From NCBI GenBank assembly GCA_012845835.1, contig JABAKD010000029.1, forward strand, positions 2,176,970 to 2,240,969: a stretch of DNA of 64,000 nt, in the 5' to 3' direction. The notes under the pieces are model-generated. The model saw nothing but the letters and a program-made list of their open reading frames with translations, was not told where the DNA came from and ran no database searches. Position numbers and translations under genes: made by a program. The number at the start of each line of letters is the position of its first letter. Position 1 is the stretch's first letter. This document shows, piece after piece, positions 32,012 through 44,621 of the stretch. Source of the DNA: Undaria pinnatifida. Lineage: Eukaryota; Sar; Phaeophyceae; Laminariales; Alariaceae.

Positions 32012-33231
32012 TCGAGCGGCGGCGGTTACACTACGCCGGGCTGGCCGTTGTCGGCGGAACTCCGATGAGGCGTTCCGGGAAAGGGGATTGGAGCGGGAAG
32101 CCCCTCTCAGCGCCGTCCGCGCTGGATCAGAAAAAATGGTGTTGCGTTGGGGGAGGGGGTGAGAGGCCGAGGAGGGAATGGATTCCGGGTTTAGAGGGCA
32201 AATGAGAGGTGCGCGCGGGGGGGGTAGAGGGGTAGGCAGGTGATCAGGGGGGACGGGGAGTATTCATTCCTCCGTAGTGCTTTCTTTTAAATGTTTGTTG
32301 CCGTGGTAACAGTTTCGGGGGGGGGGGGGGACAATAAGTTTGGTCGAAGTTACAGCTGACGTGCCGCTACACATTTGAGACAACTCATTAGTTGAAAAAA
32401 CACAGAGAGGGTTGGGTTTGGCATCGCAGGCAACAAGTTAGGAAAAGCCAAATCTGCTCTTCGGCGACAGGGTGGGAAGGAAGCCTCGGCGATATTACGT
32501 AAAACCGTATGACATAACGCGCAGGACGACACACCCCACCACACCCCTCGGACGAATTTCCAAGCCGACTTTCGCTCCAACGCGGAGAGTGCAATACTCC
32601 GATCGATGAGTCTATGGACAGATCTCGACGACATCTGTCCGAAACCGCCACATTCTTCGTGTGTGCCCTCGGCCGAGCCAACCTACAGCAGTATAAAATC
32701 TTTCCAAGCACAGCATCCAAGCCTGCCGAGTCAGCCTACTGCAGAGGTTTCATAAGCCACAGCTTCCAAGCACAGGTCACCCCACAGCGTTCGGGTTATA
32801 GGGTTCGGGTTCGAGTTCGAGTCGGGTGGTCGACTTTAGGCGCCACCACCAAAACCTCCAGTAAAGATTCACTGTCAGGGTGCATTAAGTATTCAGGGTC
32901 TCGTGCGCCCCCCTAGTTCTGGAAAAAAACGCCTCGGAACGTCGCCCCAGGGTAGTTGCTATCTTGCGTGTATTCGGAAGTCTCTGTTGCCGGCAGACCG
33001 ACTGACTTCACACGGGGAGCGGGGAAAGGGGGAGGGGAGTCGGTGGCGCCCAGCGGTGAGAATGCGATGCAGTCAGCATAGTAATCAAACGCGAACGTGG
33101 GTAGTCTCTTCAACACCATCACGAGTCCGTGCGGCAAACGGCCGTGGTATGATTATGAAGGAGGTATAGCATCAGCCGTCGATTTGATACGTGCTGCCGG
33201 CCGCCACCGCTGCCGCAACTGCTGCTTCTGC

Positions 33232-33283
<52 letters not shown>

Positions 33284-33330
33284 ACTGCTGGTGACGCTGC
33301 TGGTACTGTTGGTGACGCTAGTGCTGGTGC

Positions 33331-33369
<39 letters not shown>

Positions 33370-35900
33370 TGCTATCGCTCGTACCATGTCAGGGTGCCAG
33401 TACGCGTGGTTCGTGGTAATATATGTACAGCAGCAGTACAAATTACGTGAGGTTCAACTTTGTATGCGGACAAACAGCAACCACAGGGCCACAACAACTG
33501 ACAGCAGCATCAGCGGTTTGTGGTGGTTCAATCAGTTGGCCAAGATGAGAACCGCGGACGGCCTTGAAACCAGCGAGCGCCTTGCAGTTTGCGGCCGGGC
33601 GAACACGAATCCGCCATATTGCTCTTGACAGCCGACAACAGGGAGCCAGCAGCGGGTCAACTCAGCGAGGCAGTCGCTCCGATGCACCAGCACCAGGGTA
33701 GCGCTTACCGGTACACCAGGGAAGTAGGTACCGGTAGCAGGTACCAAAATATACGTAAATGTAAGGATCGTTTATGTACTAATATTAATATTGGAACGGT
33801 ATTTATATTTTAGTACACAATGAATATGCGGTTCAGAAGCCGAGCAAGCACCGGAGTCGTCACTCATGTTTCCACAAGACTGACCACCTTGCGCGTATAT
33901 TCCGTCCAACGACCGCGTCATCACTTATGCGTGCGCCACCACACCAAAAAGCATGTCAAAACAACAAATAGGGCAGTCATTTACCACCATGCGCAGCAGG
34001 GTGATGCCTCGCTTCAGCTCGACCACCAGCAACCGCTCGCTCGTGATAGGAGCAGATGATATACGTAATCTACGCGCAGAATATGGGTACAAAAAAGAGG
34101 GTCATGTGCAGAGTCCCAAGCCTGCTGCCCAGCGTTTACCTGTGCTGATCCCCAGGCGAAAAGCTCCTGCGTGCATCGCGAAGAAGAGGGTAGAGAGGGC
34201 GGCGGCTGGAAGCCGGCGGCTGTTGCTCATCATGGCCAAAAAATGTAAATCGAGACTACGCAAGGAAGGTGCGCAACGCGGCGCTTTTGGCCTTTTGGGG
34301 GTCGCTATTAATTGTTGTGGAACTCCCAGGCCTGAAAATGTTTCGACCGGGGGGGCGAAACCTGCGATTTTGGTTCATGTCGCGCATTTTATTTGGCTGT
34401 CGGGGTTCCTGTATCCACCATACATACCACGCGCAGACTCTGGCACAGAGCCTACGACGCCCGTGTATACCGCTGCTGATACCGTGTGCCTATGTTTACG
34501 ACACCCGTATAAGCCGGTATCGATACCGTGCACCTATGTACGAGTATTGGCGTGAGACGAAACTGCGCGCGTTTCCTACGCTAATTCCGAGTCATTTATC
34601 CCCACAAAGGTATGCGCGAGTCTGAAAGGGGGCGCACGAACAATAATTATCGCGCATTACCCGCCAACGAGTTGGTTTACATCACGCAGTGTCCCCAGGT
34701 GAGCTGGCCTCTTTCTTGTGATTCAGAGCGGCCTGCAGTCGCGTCGTGCCAGCGAGAAAACTTGAAGGAGCCATTAAAGACCTCCAACCAATCCATGCGG
34801 GCATTCGTAGCAACCCGAGTGAGACTGCGCGACTTCCATGCGACTCGGGACGCCCTTTCACGTGCTGGATACGTACATTTCTACCTGGTAAATAGTACGA
34901 ACAAGTTAGCAACTACCAGGTATCAGGTACCAGGTAGGCATAATACACGGTCCCTGAAGCAGCGTGGAAACGGCCAACAACCGATCCTGGTGATAAGTGA
35001 CAACCAGCCGCCGAAGTAAGACTTAAGCAATTCCGATCAATGGAGGGCAAAACCATGTTGACGTACGTTATGATACCAACTTTCCAGACTCTACTGTTGT
35101 TATATATCGGGGGTACCTGGTATCTGTGCATGTCTTCGGGTAGCCCGAGAAAAAAAATATCCCCATCGGGCAGAAGTGAGTCGAGCATTTCACGTGACAA
35201 ACTGAAGCATTGCCGAGAAAAAACGAAATTTGCTGATGGAAAGTTGCCGTTTCCGTGCGAGCATTTTTAGTTCACAACGCAACCGATTGGGACCCTGTCA
35301 GTATCTTCCACCCTTATGTGCGACGACACAGTTCGTAAAACGGTGTACAAGGACATAACACCGAACATGTGCTTTGAAAGCTCTTGCTATTAACACACAG
35401 AATACCAGCAGGGTACTGACCGTTATGGCGAATACAACCAGTCAATACCTAGCAGGGACGTCCTAACCGCCTACTGTTCAACAGGTCTAAACGGCATCTC
35501 TCAGACAAGTTATGCGAATCGACACCAAGGCGTCGAGATATTAACTCGGGAGCGGCTGGGCCTGTTTGTTGCGACCATGCCATCATTTCGATCGTTTAAT
35601 GCTGCGGACCGCGTGTCTCCCCCGTCACCACCCCCTTCCCCCCTAATGTTCATCATCATGAACAAAAAAAAACACCATAATAAGATCTTCACAGCAGAGA
35701 CGGAGGCTTACACATCATCCCTACCTCTCTTATTCCCACGATGGACTGGCTCCTTCCGCCTTGGTTGGGTGACTGAAGGCAATCTGCAGTGTATACGACT
35801 GCCACCATTGATAAAAGGGGCGCGAAATAAAAAAAAACTTCAAGCTCTTTAGGTACTGTTAAAACCCCCCCGAAAATTCATTCACTCCTGCCAGGTCGAA
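32012..35900. other. Intergenic between synthetase and ferredoxin, no gene recognised
   Basis: Contains a (CTG)16 run at 33234-33281 that grades into GCTGTT repeats to about 33372, several TACCTGGTA motifs (34882, 34914, 34928, 35115) and a C/T-rich stretch at 35620-35645. Frames of 100-200 codons are present (33953-34555 plus) but lack recognisable domains or conserved splice-bounded blocks. Confidence 0.5.
33234..33372 (+). repeat. (CTG)16 and imperfect CTG/GTT repeat
   Basis: Pure CTG from 33234 to 33281, then GGTACTGCTGGTGACGCTG duplicated, then mixed CTG and TTG triplets. Confidence 0.85.
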
Positions 35901-38216
35901 TTAACTCATGTCCATGGAGTCCTCGGGAATCTTTATCAACATCCCTTCCAATTCTTTAGTGACCTTTATTTGACACCCTAACCTCGACCTGCACACAAGC
36001 GAACGGAACCGTGCGGCCAAACGGAGCGAAAAATAATGGAATACGAGCAACGGAGAAGCCGTCGGGGAAAGGGCGGGACGAGGGGCGGGTCAGAGAGAAG
36101 AAAGCTAGAACTTCAAGGTTTGGTAGTTGAGATTCTAGATATACAAGGCAGTACTCGCTAGGAAATCGCGCAGCAAGATGTTAGTAACTGCCGTCAACAT
36201 CGGTCCGCCGATGGTCAGTGGTAAAAAAAACAAACCACAAGGGCGGCAGGTGCCAGCTACCACGTACCATACATCCAAATAGGCTATCGCCGTCGCGCGC
36301 GCGGTTAATACTCGCGGCGTGAGCGACCTTTCAGCTGGCAGGCAGCGCTCTACCACCACGTGAACTTCTGTTCGACACGTAGCACGAGGACAATAACACC
36401 CCGTGGCACGCGCGATCGAAGTATCACACGCCGCTTGCAAAGGTAACTTTCGGCGAGGTGCTCGACTTCACAGCTGACGTGCTGTTTAAAACGTAATGAA
36501 AAACACTCCTGCCGCCCATATTGTCTTCCCGACACCCTCTCGCTTCCTGAAGGCTTAACATTGCGTTTTACTGCCGAGTCAAATTGATACCCGGCATAGA
36601 TGCGGAAGTGTGGCAACAGCACCCGCGTTTTTAGGGGAAACCGTTTGGATTCAGCGGGGGATATTTTTTGCGGTAGTGCAAGGGTTAAAAGGGTATTTGT
36701 CTACGTCGGTCGGGTATGATACTCACGTGTCCGTCAGCCCCCAAGCCAGGTCAAGCATATCGTCCTCTTCCTCCTCCTTCTCGTCCAGCTTGTCGTAGTA
36801 CTCCTTCGGCAGTATCACGTGGCACGTTGAGCACGCAAGGTCCCCTCCGCAGGCACCTGAACATAAACAAACCACCAAGACATGAGAGGCCCATATACAA
36901 ATGAAATCACCAATCACCGGTAAAGACGTGAACGGCAACAATCAATAACCATCAACCGACAGCTAACAAACGTCCTACGGGTTGACATCGCAGCGGCAGC
37001 TATACGATCTCCCTCTATTAAAGGTTGTCATGTTCCAAATAATCGCCGTAATGAAGACGGTCTACGCCATCATGGGCAAGAAAGGAGTAAGGAGGGAGTT
37101 GCGTTGCAGCAAGAAGTACTCTTAAAGCATGCGCGTTTCGTCTTTTTCGACGTCCATCACACCGGACGCCTCGCTCTTCTTGACACGCACATCGCAGTCG
37201 AGATCGCTGGTTAGATAGCCGCGCGGGGCGCTAGTGGGCTATAAACACAATTGCACTTGCGAATGACGCTTCGGCCTTACGTGCCCCTCGATCAGATACT
37301 GGTTGATGATAGCTTTTTGCCGGTATCATATATTGCAGCAGCATTAGTACACCACGTCAAGCAATACTGCTGTACAAGTACGAGCAGTATATTTCTGTAT
37401 GTAGTCGCCTATCGCAAGGGAAGCTCCTGAACCGGACTTCAACGCAGCAAATGCATCCACGTTTTGGGTACGAAATACATGAAAGAAGCGTGGGGTATTT
37501 TTCGCAGGAGTAGTCGCAAAAGGGTTATAGCCCCTTCGGGATTTCAAGCGCAAAAAGCGTCGAAAAAAAATGGCGATTACAACGTCGGTCTCACGAAGCA
37601 GACCAAGCTACAGAAGAAGTAGGGGATGCACCCGAGCTTCAACCCAAGGAGGTCGCCGACACACGCGCAGCATGATACTAGCCGCAGTGTTGGGTGCTTC
37701 CTCTAGACGGCTGATAAGACCGCGCCCGGCAAATAATAGTTTACGTTACTGCACTGGCTGTAAGTACGAGGGAATGCGAGTTTCGAATTTTTACAGCACC
37801 AAAAAAAAAAAACTTTTCGAGCTGGCCGAAGCCGGGTTCTACGACCGAGATTCTACAACCGCCAGCCGAGATTGAAATTTATCATACTCGCGAAAATTGC
37901 CCGAGCCAGTCTAGGTTCACAAGTTGACGATAGTTACAAAAACGTCCTGCTGCGCGAGTTCCTACTCCTAGTGACAGCTCCTCGTATACTCTCCTCAGGT
38001 CCGAAAACCGAAAACCACTGCCCTCCCGTAACGGGGACGAAACACTTCGAATTAGAGTAGGATCATTTTAGGAGTTGGTTAAGGGTGATTTACCTTCGAG
38101 CTCGACGTCGTTTTCGTGAGCCACCTCCAGCAGAGTCGCCCCAAGGTCTGCCTCGACCTTCACTTCGGTTCCGTCGTCTTCCACGAATGTCATGTTAACC
38201 TTGTCCCTTCGGATGG
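35901..38216 (-). CDS. Adrenodoxin-type 2Fe-2S ferredoxin
   Basis: Mitochondrial-type ferredoxin that passes electrons to Fe-S cluster assembly (and, in animals, to P450s). Three exons are seen on the minus strand: 38216(or 38206)-38094, 36856-36727 and 35988-35901 with TAA. The phases fit. Sequence landmarks: [35 protein letters not shown], the cluster loop [10 protein letters not shown] (CX5CX2C), the acidic [16 protein letters not shown] typical of the adrenodoxin branch, and the fourth cluster cysteine in [15 protein letters not shown]. The protein ends IPEDSMDMS. The exon with the start codon and presumed mitochondrial presequence was not found upstream, so the 5' end is incomplete. Plant-type photosynthetic ferredoxin is excluded by the spacing and the acidic helix. 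Confidence 0.85.
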
Positions 38217-38430
38217 CTTCGCCCAAAAGGGATGGAAAACGTTATTGTTGAACAGTTGCAAGGATGGGGGTTGGGAAATTCTCGGCTATTAAGTAATGGC
38301 ACGCACGAGATAAGAACGGGACGTGGGAGGTAAGCGCGGTCGTAGTGTTGGGATCTTCAGGGCTCTCCCCGCGGAGTACATAGTGTCCAGGAATACATTA
38401 ACCTTGCGATACTTTTTTTTTTCTTCCCAA

Positions 38431-38512
38431 TGACACTGGGATTCGAACCCACGCACACCAGGATTAGAAGCGGAAAGTCTATCCACTACTAATACACCAC
38501 TGAGTCACGTGA
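38431..38512 (-). other. tRNA-derived sequence with A-tail (SINE or retropseudogene)
   Basis: On the minus strand an A-box-like TGGTGTATTAGTAGTGG is followed by a CTTCTAA loop (anticodon TCT, as in tRNA-Arg) and a B box GGTTCGAATCC. The acceptor and anticodon stems do not pair and one T-stem pair is broken. Instead of a T-run terminator, the 3' side has a run of about ten A on the minus strand, as expected of a retroposed copy. Confidence 0.45.
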
Positions 38513-38519
38513 CTTTGGG

Positions 38520-39745
38520 CCTTTGGTCGATGACGTCGGCAGTGCTCCGTGCTTACCTGGTAGCCGCTTACCTTCCTGGTACAAAGATAATACCACGACA
38601 CAAGGCTATCACCTATTAATAGGATAAATCATACACATTGTCGTAAAAGCGGCGCTTCGTCCGGCAGACACGGACGGGTGACATTTGTCGGCCACGACCT
38701 ATATTATTTATGGGTTACCAGATACAGCGTGAATTCCATACTGGTGCTTGTACATAGGTCACAACTTCACAACACAACGACACTACCACAACACCAGTTA
38801 CCAGCAATTGGTTACCAATACGATACAACAGGTGTTGGATACGATGGCGCACGAGACTCCAGGCTCGAGAGCACAAGACAGGTACAGCAGCAGTACGTAC
38901 GCACCGGGTATGACGATAAGAAAACTGCTTGTCATCGTCATAGCACAACGACGCCATACAACAACCACAAGGCTACGAGTACACCACGACATCAGCTACC
39001 AGTGCCGGGTACCAGGTGTGAGAAGCGAGGGCTTTCGAGACTCTCGAGACTCGAGACAGTTCCACACAACGGTGTCGCGTTGGTTCCGGCTTCGGCTTCG
39101 CGCCGCAACAATGATCCCAAGTCTAATTCCAAGTAATTTGCAGCCTGAATCATGGGCGCAGTTCGAAAGTGCAGGTACTGTTGTACCTGGTATGTGTCGC
39201 TGTGTGTCATAACGTGCCCATTGCTCTATACATGTGGTGTACCACATGTAAGTGCCAATGAACATACAGCAGACAGAAGCAGCAGCAGCGGCAGCAGCAG
39301 TGGCTTATACTCGTCGCTGCGTCGTACCTGTGACGGAGATGCCGCGACGTAATAACGCGTGCGATCGGACCGCACCAGCGATTGCTGTTCTTGGCGCGCG
39401 AGGACTATCAACGAGAAGGGCGCGCGGTGTTTCTTGTGCTAGTGTTACACCTCGCCATGCTCTTCCGAGAGCCACGGAGAACTGCCTTCTCAGCGTCATG
39501 GTAGCTGTGTGTGCTGTGCGTGCCCTCTGATACGCTCCTCCCGACGCGAGCAACAAACTCACAAACTCAGTGAAGTTTTTTTTAAGTATTCGTTGGCATG
39601 TTTTTGATAGGGGTTGAATTTGCTCGAACTCGGGCGGAACCCGGGCTGCGGCGCCATTCTAGGCTCAACTTTGCTGTGCGAGACCAGCTTGACGTTGGCA
39701 CCACCTGCACCTTCGACAAGCTGAACGAAGGGAATCCCTGGTACC
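38520..39745. other. Region between divergent ferredoxin and Beclin genes
   Basis: The two genes are transcribed away from each other, so their promoters should lie here. No clear TATA element or further exon is assigned. It carries TACCTGGTA motifs at about 38567 and 39186. Confidence 0.35.
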
Positions 39746-42700
39746 ATGCGTAGGTCGCGACCTAAGGATCCGGAAGGGAAGCTCCTGGCGTCGTTTCGAC
39801 GGGACAACCGGCCGCTGCCTTCACCACCGTCATCTCCCCTGCCGGTAGAGCCTGCCGACATTGATTGGGGCCTGCTCTCTTCAACTCACACCTGCTGCGT
39901 TTGCGGAGAGGCCCACGCGCCGCCCACCTCAGAGGATGACAGCAATGTCGGTAGCAGCAAGAACACTCAGCACAGAGGAAGTCCCTCTTCTCAGGCGCCG
40001 CCGAGGCGACGAGGGGGTCCCGGAGGAGCTGACGAGAGCTTCGTCGTATTGCCCGACTCCACCCCCATCCTATCCGAAAGCTACTTCTCGCTTTCAAGGA
40101 ACCCAGGGGTTGCCGCGGGAAGCAGCCTCACCAGCAGCAGCACCACCCGCATAGCCCACGAGATTAATTACGCCGCAGGAGGGCCTTCTCGAGCCGGCTC
40201 GCGTCTACCCCCCTCCACCGTCGGAAATGGCAGCAGCTTGGCGGTCGCTGCTCCCTCGGCCGCACCCGGATCAGAGCTGCTGCTCGATTCTGGATATTAC
40301 GGGTATGCTCACGGGTACGGGGGAGGGGGGAACGGGTCGGGATTCGGGGGAGGATGGACCGAGTCCGGGTTTGGGGTTGGCTCGTCGATGCTAGAGAGCA
40401 TTGTGCAGATATCGCACGCGGGGCTCAGTGACAACGTACGACGAGAGTCCCTGCTGTGCGAGCTTTCCAAGAGACCTGCGCGAGCGCTCGCAGTTGAGAA
40501 CGGTGGGGATGGCGTTATTGATGGGGCAGGCGCAGGGGCAGGGGCGGGGGCGGGGACGGCTATCTCGGCTGGTGCTGCGACGAGTGAGCAAGCGGGAAAC
40601 GCGTTTTCTTCCGAGCGGAACAAGGCGGGGATCCCCGTCTCCGCCGGCCGGAAAGACGCTGGGAGTGATGACCACCCGACCCTGTGCTGCCACTGCTACG
40701 CGTCGTTGCTGGAGCAGATAGACGAGGACAGCCGGGTGGCAGATCGCGAGACCTTGGCCTACCGCGACTTCGCCGAGCTCCTAGACGCGATCGAAGACGA
40801 CGGCAGCAGCGTCGACAGTGACGGCGAAACCTCCTCGCCCACCCCCGCCACCCCGGACAACGCTAGAATAACACGAGCTGCTGCTGTCGGCGGCAGAGGG
40901 GGCGGCGCATCGAGCAACCGAGGCAACAACCCCAGCTTTACCATTGGAGCTCCCGCAACAGCATCAGGCGACGCCTCGCAATCCAAGCGCGGGGCTGCGG
41001 GTGACGAAGGAAGCCATACCAGTGGCATCGTAAAAAGTCCTGCGGATGGTTCCGACGGGGCTCCGGGAGCAGCGGAGCCTCGTTCGGCTCCTTCTCCTTT
41101 CGCACTTGCGTTGCAGATGGCCGAGCGAACGAGCGTTCAGCTCAGGACCGAGCTGAGCTCGCTCGAGGCGCAGAGGGGGGCGCTGTGCTCGCGGGGGTCG
41201 GATGCGTGGGCGGCGTTGTCGGAGCTAGCGTACGCTCGGGGTGTACTCGGGAACGAGTGCAGGGAGCTCCTGCAGATTTCTAGAGAGGTGTGTGGTCCAG
41301 TGCGCATTCATTGTTGCAGCAGTATGAGGTGGATAGCTCACTCTGTCGTCGACGTAAAATTTGCCGAGAAAGGTAAAAGCTCTACGAACCGGGTATTGTT
41401 ACACTGATTTTTGGGTTCATTATTTTTTCTGTCTGATTCATACGATTCGTTTCGGTTTCCTGTACGAAAGCGACAAGCAAGTTTTGTTTTACTTCTAGTT
41501 TTCCTGAGAGGCATCCTTCCACTCCATAGTTATAGGAGCCTGCCCTGTGACCGCGGACGAGGTTATGGTGATGCTTTTTTGTATGAACAAATAACGACAC
41601 CATATATTCTTCGGCCTTAGTCGACGTCTAAGCAACTGACTTGACGGTTTTCAACCGTTCGTCCGCAAGAAAGGCATCGCCAGATATGTTGTACTTCATA
41701 TGATACCAAGGTGCCCGGTGAGTTCGGTTTGCAGACTGCGGGTTCGATGGTGTTTGAAAGGCAAACATGTCGCGCTACGCGATAGCTGCAAGTTGAAGCA
41801 TCCACACCGCATACCCGACATCATACAGCGGTTTGATATGCACACACGAATGGTGAATGTGTTGCGGTACGATAACCGTATTTTGAAGCACACTTGTGTT
41901 TTTTCCGACGTGATGTATTCATTGCCTAGGTGGCCGAGAAAGCGGCGCACTTGTCGGAGCGATCCGCCCTGAGCGACCTCTTCTCAATTCGACACATGGA
42001 CGGGTTCCCATCGATAAACGGTTACCGGCTCGGAAAATCTCCCGACGACAAGCGACACCTTCAGTGGAACGAGATCAACGCGGCATGGGGGGAGGTAAGC
42101 CTTCCCCGCTTGTTGCTGCTATTCTCACTTTGATTAATCGATGTAGTAACCCCGCCCCCCCGCTGCCTCCTCCACCCAATGTTAGCGTTCAGGCCTTTCG
42201 TTGAGTTTATTGCATCGACCCCCCCCCCCTCCTGTGGTGAAAAGAGCTGGAGTGCGGTGTCGCAATCCGTTTTGAACTCATTTGCTTTTCGTCAAGCCGT
42301 TAGTTGGCTTTAAGGTGCCGTTTTCAATTATTCTTTTTTTATTATTACGTTGTGTCCGCAGCTGATGTTACGATGTTTCTTTTATAGTGTTTGGTGCGCA
42401 AATGATCCGTACAACCGGCCGGATTTTCCCGTTACACACATCTGATCCGCTCTTGCGTTACATAGCTGAGCGCAGCTTTATCGTGGCAGCGCTACTCACG
42501 ACTTCTCCTTTCATCAAGACCCTTTTTTAGCCTTTTTTATTTTTTTGTCCATGAGCTAGATGCCAGGGAGATGCGCTATTGTGATAATGCCATCGTCATT
42601 TATCTCTCGTCTCTCGGCCTTGTCTCCCTCATCCCCCCTCCCCTCCCGTCCCTCTTCCGCTTCCTTGCTTTCCGATGTAGGCTGTCCTTCTGGTTCGCTG

Positions 42701-43635
42701 CGTCTCCAACGCGATCGATTTCCATTCCCAGCGGTTTCGCTTGGTGCCGTTGAACTGTGCATCCAGGATTATAGAGGTGAATACAGATATTTGACTACAC
42801 AAAACAAACCACTTTCGTGCAGCATTGCTTTTTTTATTTCGAAAATGGCTCTGGTAAGGTTGGGCGCGTTGTATTTTTCGCTATAGAGACCCTTGGTTAG
42901 CACCTATTATGGGGAATTATGGTTTGAGCAGGAGTTGGAGGGTAGATGACCTCTCGCAGGTGTGCTGTAGGGAGGGTGCCGTCGCGCGGCGGCAGATTGG
43001 TGCCAACCGTAACGGTTACCACCACGCTTACCTTAACGCCAAAACCAAAGCTAGCAGTTACTAATACGCTATCGATACGCTAACGCTCTCGCAAATGTTT
43101 TCGCTCAACGTTATCGCTATCGCTATTGTTAACGATATCGCTGACGCTTTCGCTATCGCTACCGCTACCGCTTACACTAACGGCGCAAATCCACCCCCCT
43201 CCCTTGACCCAACGATCTCGTGTGCCACATCATCGGCACATACAGCTCGCTGGCGGAGCCCAATCACCGGACCGCCAAGGGCCGGACAACGAGACTGTGG
43301 CAATCGCACACGACCTCTTCTCTTGTGGCGGGAGGGGGAGCGACAAATCGCGGCTCCTCGCGGCAATGGGGGCCTTCCTAGCGTGCTCTTCCGAGGCAAT
43401 CGCATGCGTCGAGAGAAGGGTGCTTGAAAGGCGGCTGGAAGGAGAGATGTCGGCGGGGGCGGCTTGTGTTGCCTGGTCGGACGTGGGCATGCCGTACAAG
43501 CAGACGGGAGATGCGGTGGGGGGGGTAGCAATAACGTCGCTTAAAAGCCAGGCGTCGTGGAAGGCATGGCTGTGTCAGCTAGTGAAGAACTTGGAGTGGG
43601 CGGTTACCGCGGCGTCTTCCCTCTGCGTCGCCTAG
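39746..43635 (+). CDS. ATG6: Beclin-1 / ATG6 / Vps30, complete
   Basis: Regulatory subunit of the class III PI3-kinase complexes that start autophagosomes and endosomal sorting. Four exons: 39746-41287, 41930-42094, 42681-42776 and 43246-43635, all phase 0, giving 730 residues. Landmarks: a CXXC at about residues 50-53, DESFVVLP at about 96-103 (shared with plant ATG6), a second Cys cluster (HPTLCCHCYASLLEQ) near 309-323, a predicted coiled coil (about 452-514), then the evolutionarily conserved domain: FSIRHMDGFPSINGYRLGK, WNEINAAWGE, RFRLVPLNCASRI, GAFLACSSEAI, and the C-terminal WLCQLVKNLEWAVTAASS. Between the Cys clusters lies a long Gly/Ser/Ala-rich linker, which makes it longer than human Beclin-1 (450 aa). 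An in-frame stop just upstream supports ATG 39746. Confidence 0.92.
43040..43185 (+). repeat. GCTATC/GCTAAC-type degenerate hexamer repeat
   Basis: Runs of CGCTATCGCTATTG, CGCTAACGCT and CGCTACCGCT-type units in the last Beclin intron. Confidence 0.5.
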
Positions 43636-43699
43636 CGTACTGTGTACCGTACTTGACGATATCTTATCGTGTCGTATGGTGTAACGGCAGCGTTTCGTA

Positions 43700-43770
43700 T
43701 CACAGCAGTGCCAGGCGGTGAAGAACTTGGAATGGGCGGTTACCGCTGCATCTTCTCTCTTCGTCGTCTA
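43700..43770 (+). pseudogene. Duplicate of the Beclin 3' coding tail
   Basis: GTGAAGAACTTGGAATGGGC followed by GGTTACCGCTGCATCTTCTC and TCGTCTAG copies 43582-43635 with a few substitutions, including the region of the stop codon. It lies about 125 bp downstream of its source. Outside the reading frame context of the gene it has no function that can be seen. Confidence 0.75.
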
Positions 43771-44360
43771 GCATGCCGCATCGTACCGCATTACAGCAGT
43801 GTCTGGGGTTTCGTATACATAACATCATTTGGCGTTTCGTATCAGAGTACATACCCCCTACTAAACGCAGTCTTGTATTTGCATTGCAAGCGAGGGATTT
43901 CTTCCCGGAAAGCAGCCGTGTCGCCTTGCGTCCGGTGTATAAAGTTAATGAAGTTATAATGGTAAGCGTTGTCGTTGACGCACGGTCGGTACGGTAACCC
44001 ACGGTCAGTGGTGAAATTTTGTAGTCAGTCGTGCGTTTTTGCCGTCGGTATGGTAGAGACTTTAAATTTGCGCCGTTTGGTGGCGTTTTTTTCGTTTGAT
44101 TGTTGGTTGGCTGGTTGTTTGGCTGTTGCTGCTCTTTTGAGGTACTGACTGGGACAAGGTACTGGCGGAACTTGAATCTACTTGGATACAGCACTGTAGA
44201 CCTTTGCATAGCAGTGCTACTTTTCGCCAATTGATTGCAAAATACCCTGCTACACGTCACCAAGCAAGCAGCTCCACAAGCCCAAACTGGCGAGGAGGGG
44301 CCGATATCATCCGACGCGCAAGCTCTCTATATGCGCCGACTACCGAGGGCATAATTCCCA

Positions 44361-44621
44361 GAGCTCTTCACGGGTCACGATCCGACCCGCGGGTCGGATC
44401 AGGAAGATTTAAAGTCTCGCCGGCCGAGTCGGGCCGGGTCCGGAGGTTTTTAAATCTCGCGGTAAATCTTGCGGGTCGAGTCTGGTCGGGTCAGGAGATG
44501 TTCGAAATCTGACGGATCGGGCCGAGTCGAGTCAACATAATTTCTGATCGCACTGGGTCGGGTCGGATCACCCTGATCAGTCCCGACCCGCGAAAGTTGG
44601 CCCGACACGTGAAATACCCTA
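44361..44621. mobile_element. GGGTC-rich repeat element, copy 1
   Basis: Starts GAGCTCTTCACGGGTCA and ends CACGTGAAATACCCT, an imperfect inverted match. The interior is built of GGGTCGGGTC blocks separated by short AAATCTCGC spacers every 40 bp or so. It is more decayed than the copies at 50.6 and 52 kb. Confidence 0.6.

Noticed and set aside
43190-43330. Apparent frameshift in the last Beclin exon, because another frame reads GTYSSLAEPN
   Set aside because: The acceptor at 43245 joins the exon at 42776 in phase 0 and gives an open frame to the stop. The similarity in the other frame is chance or lies before the splice site.
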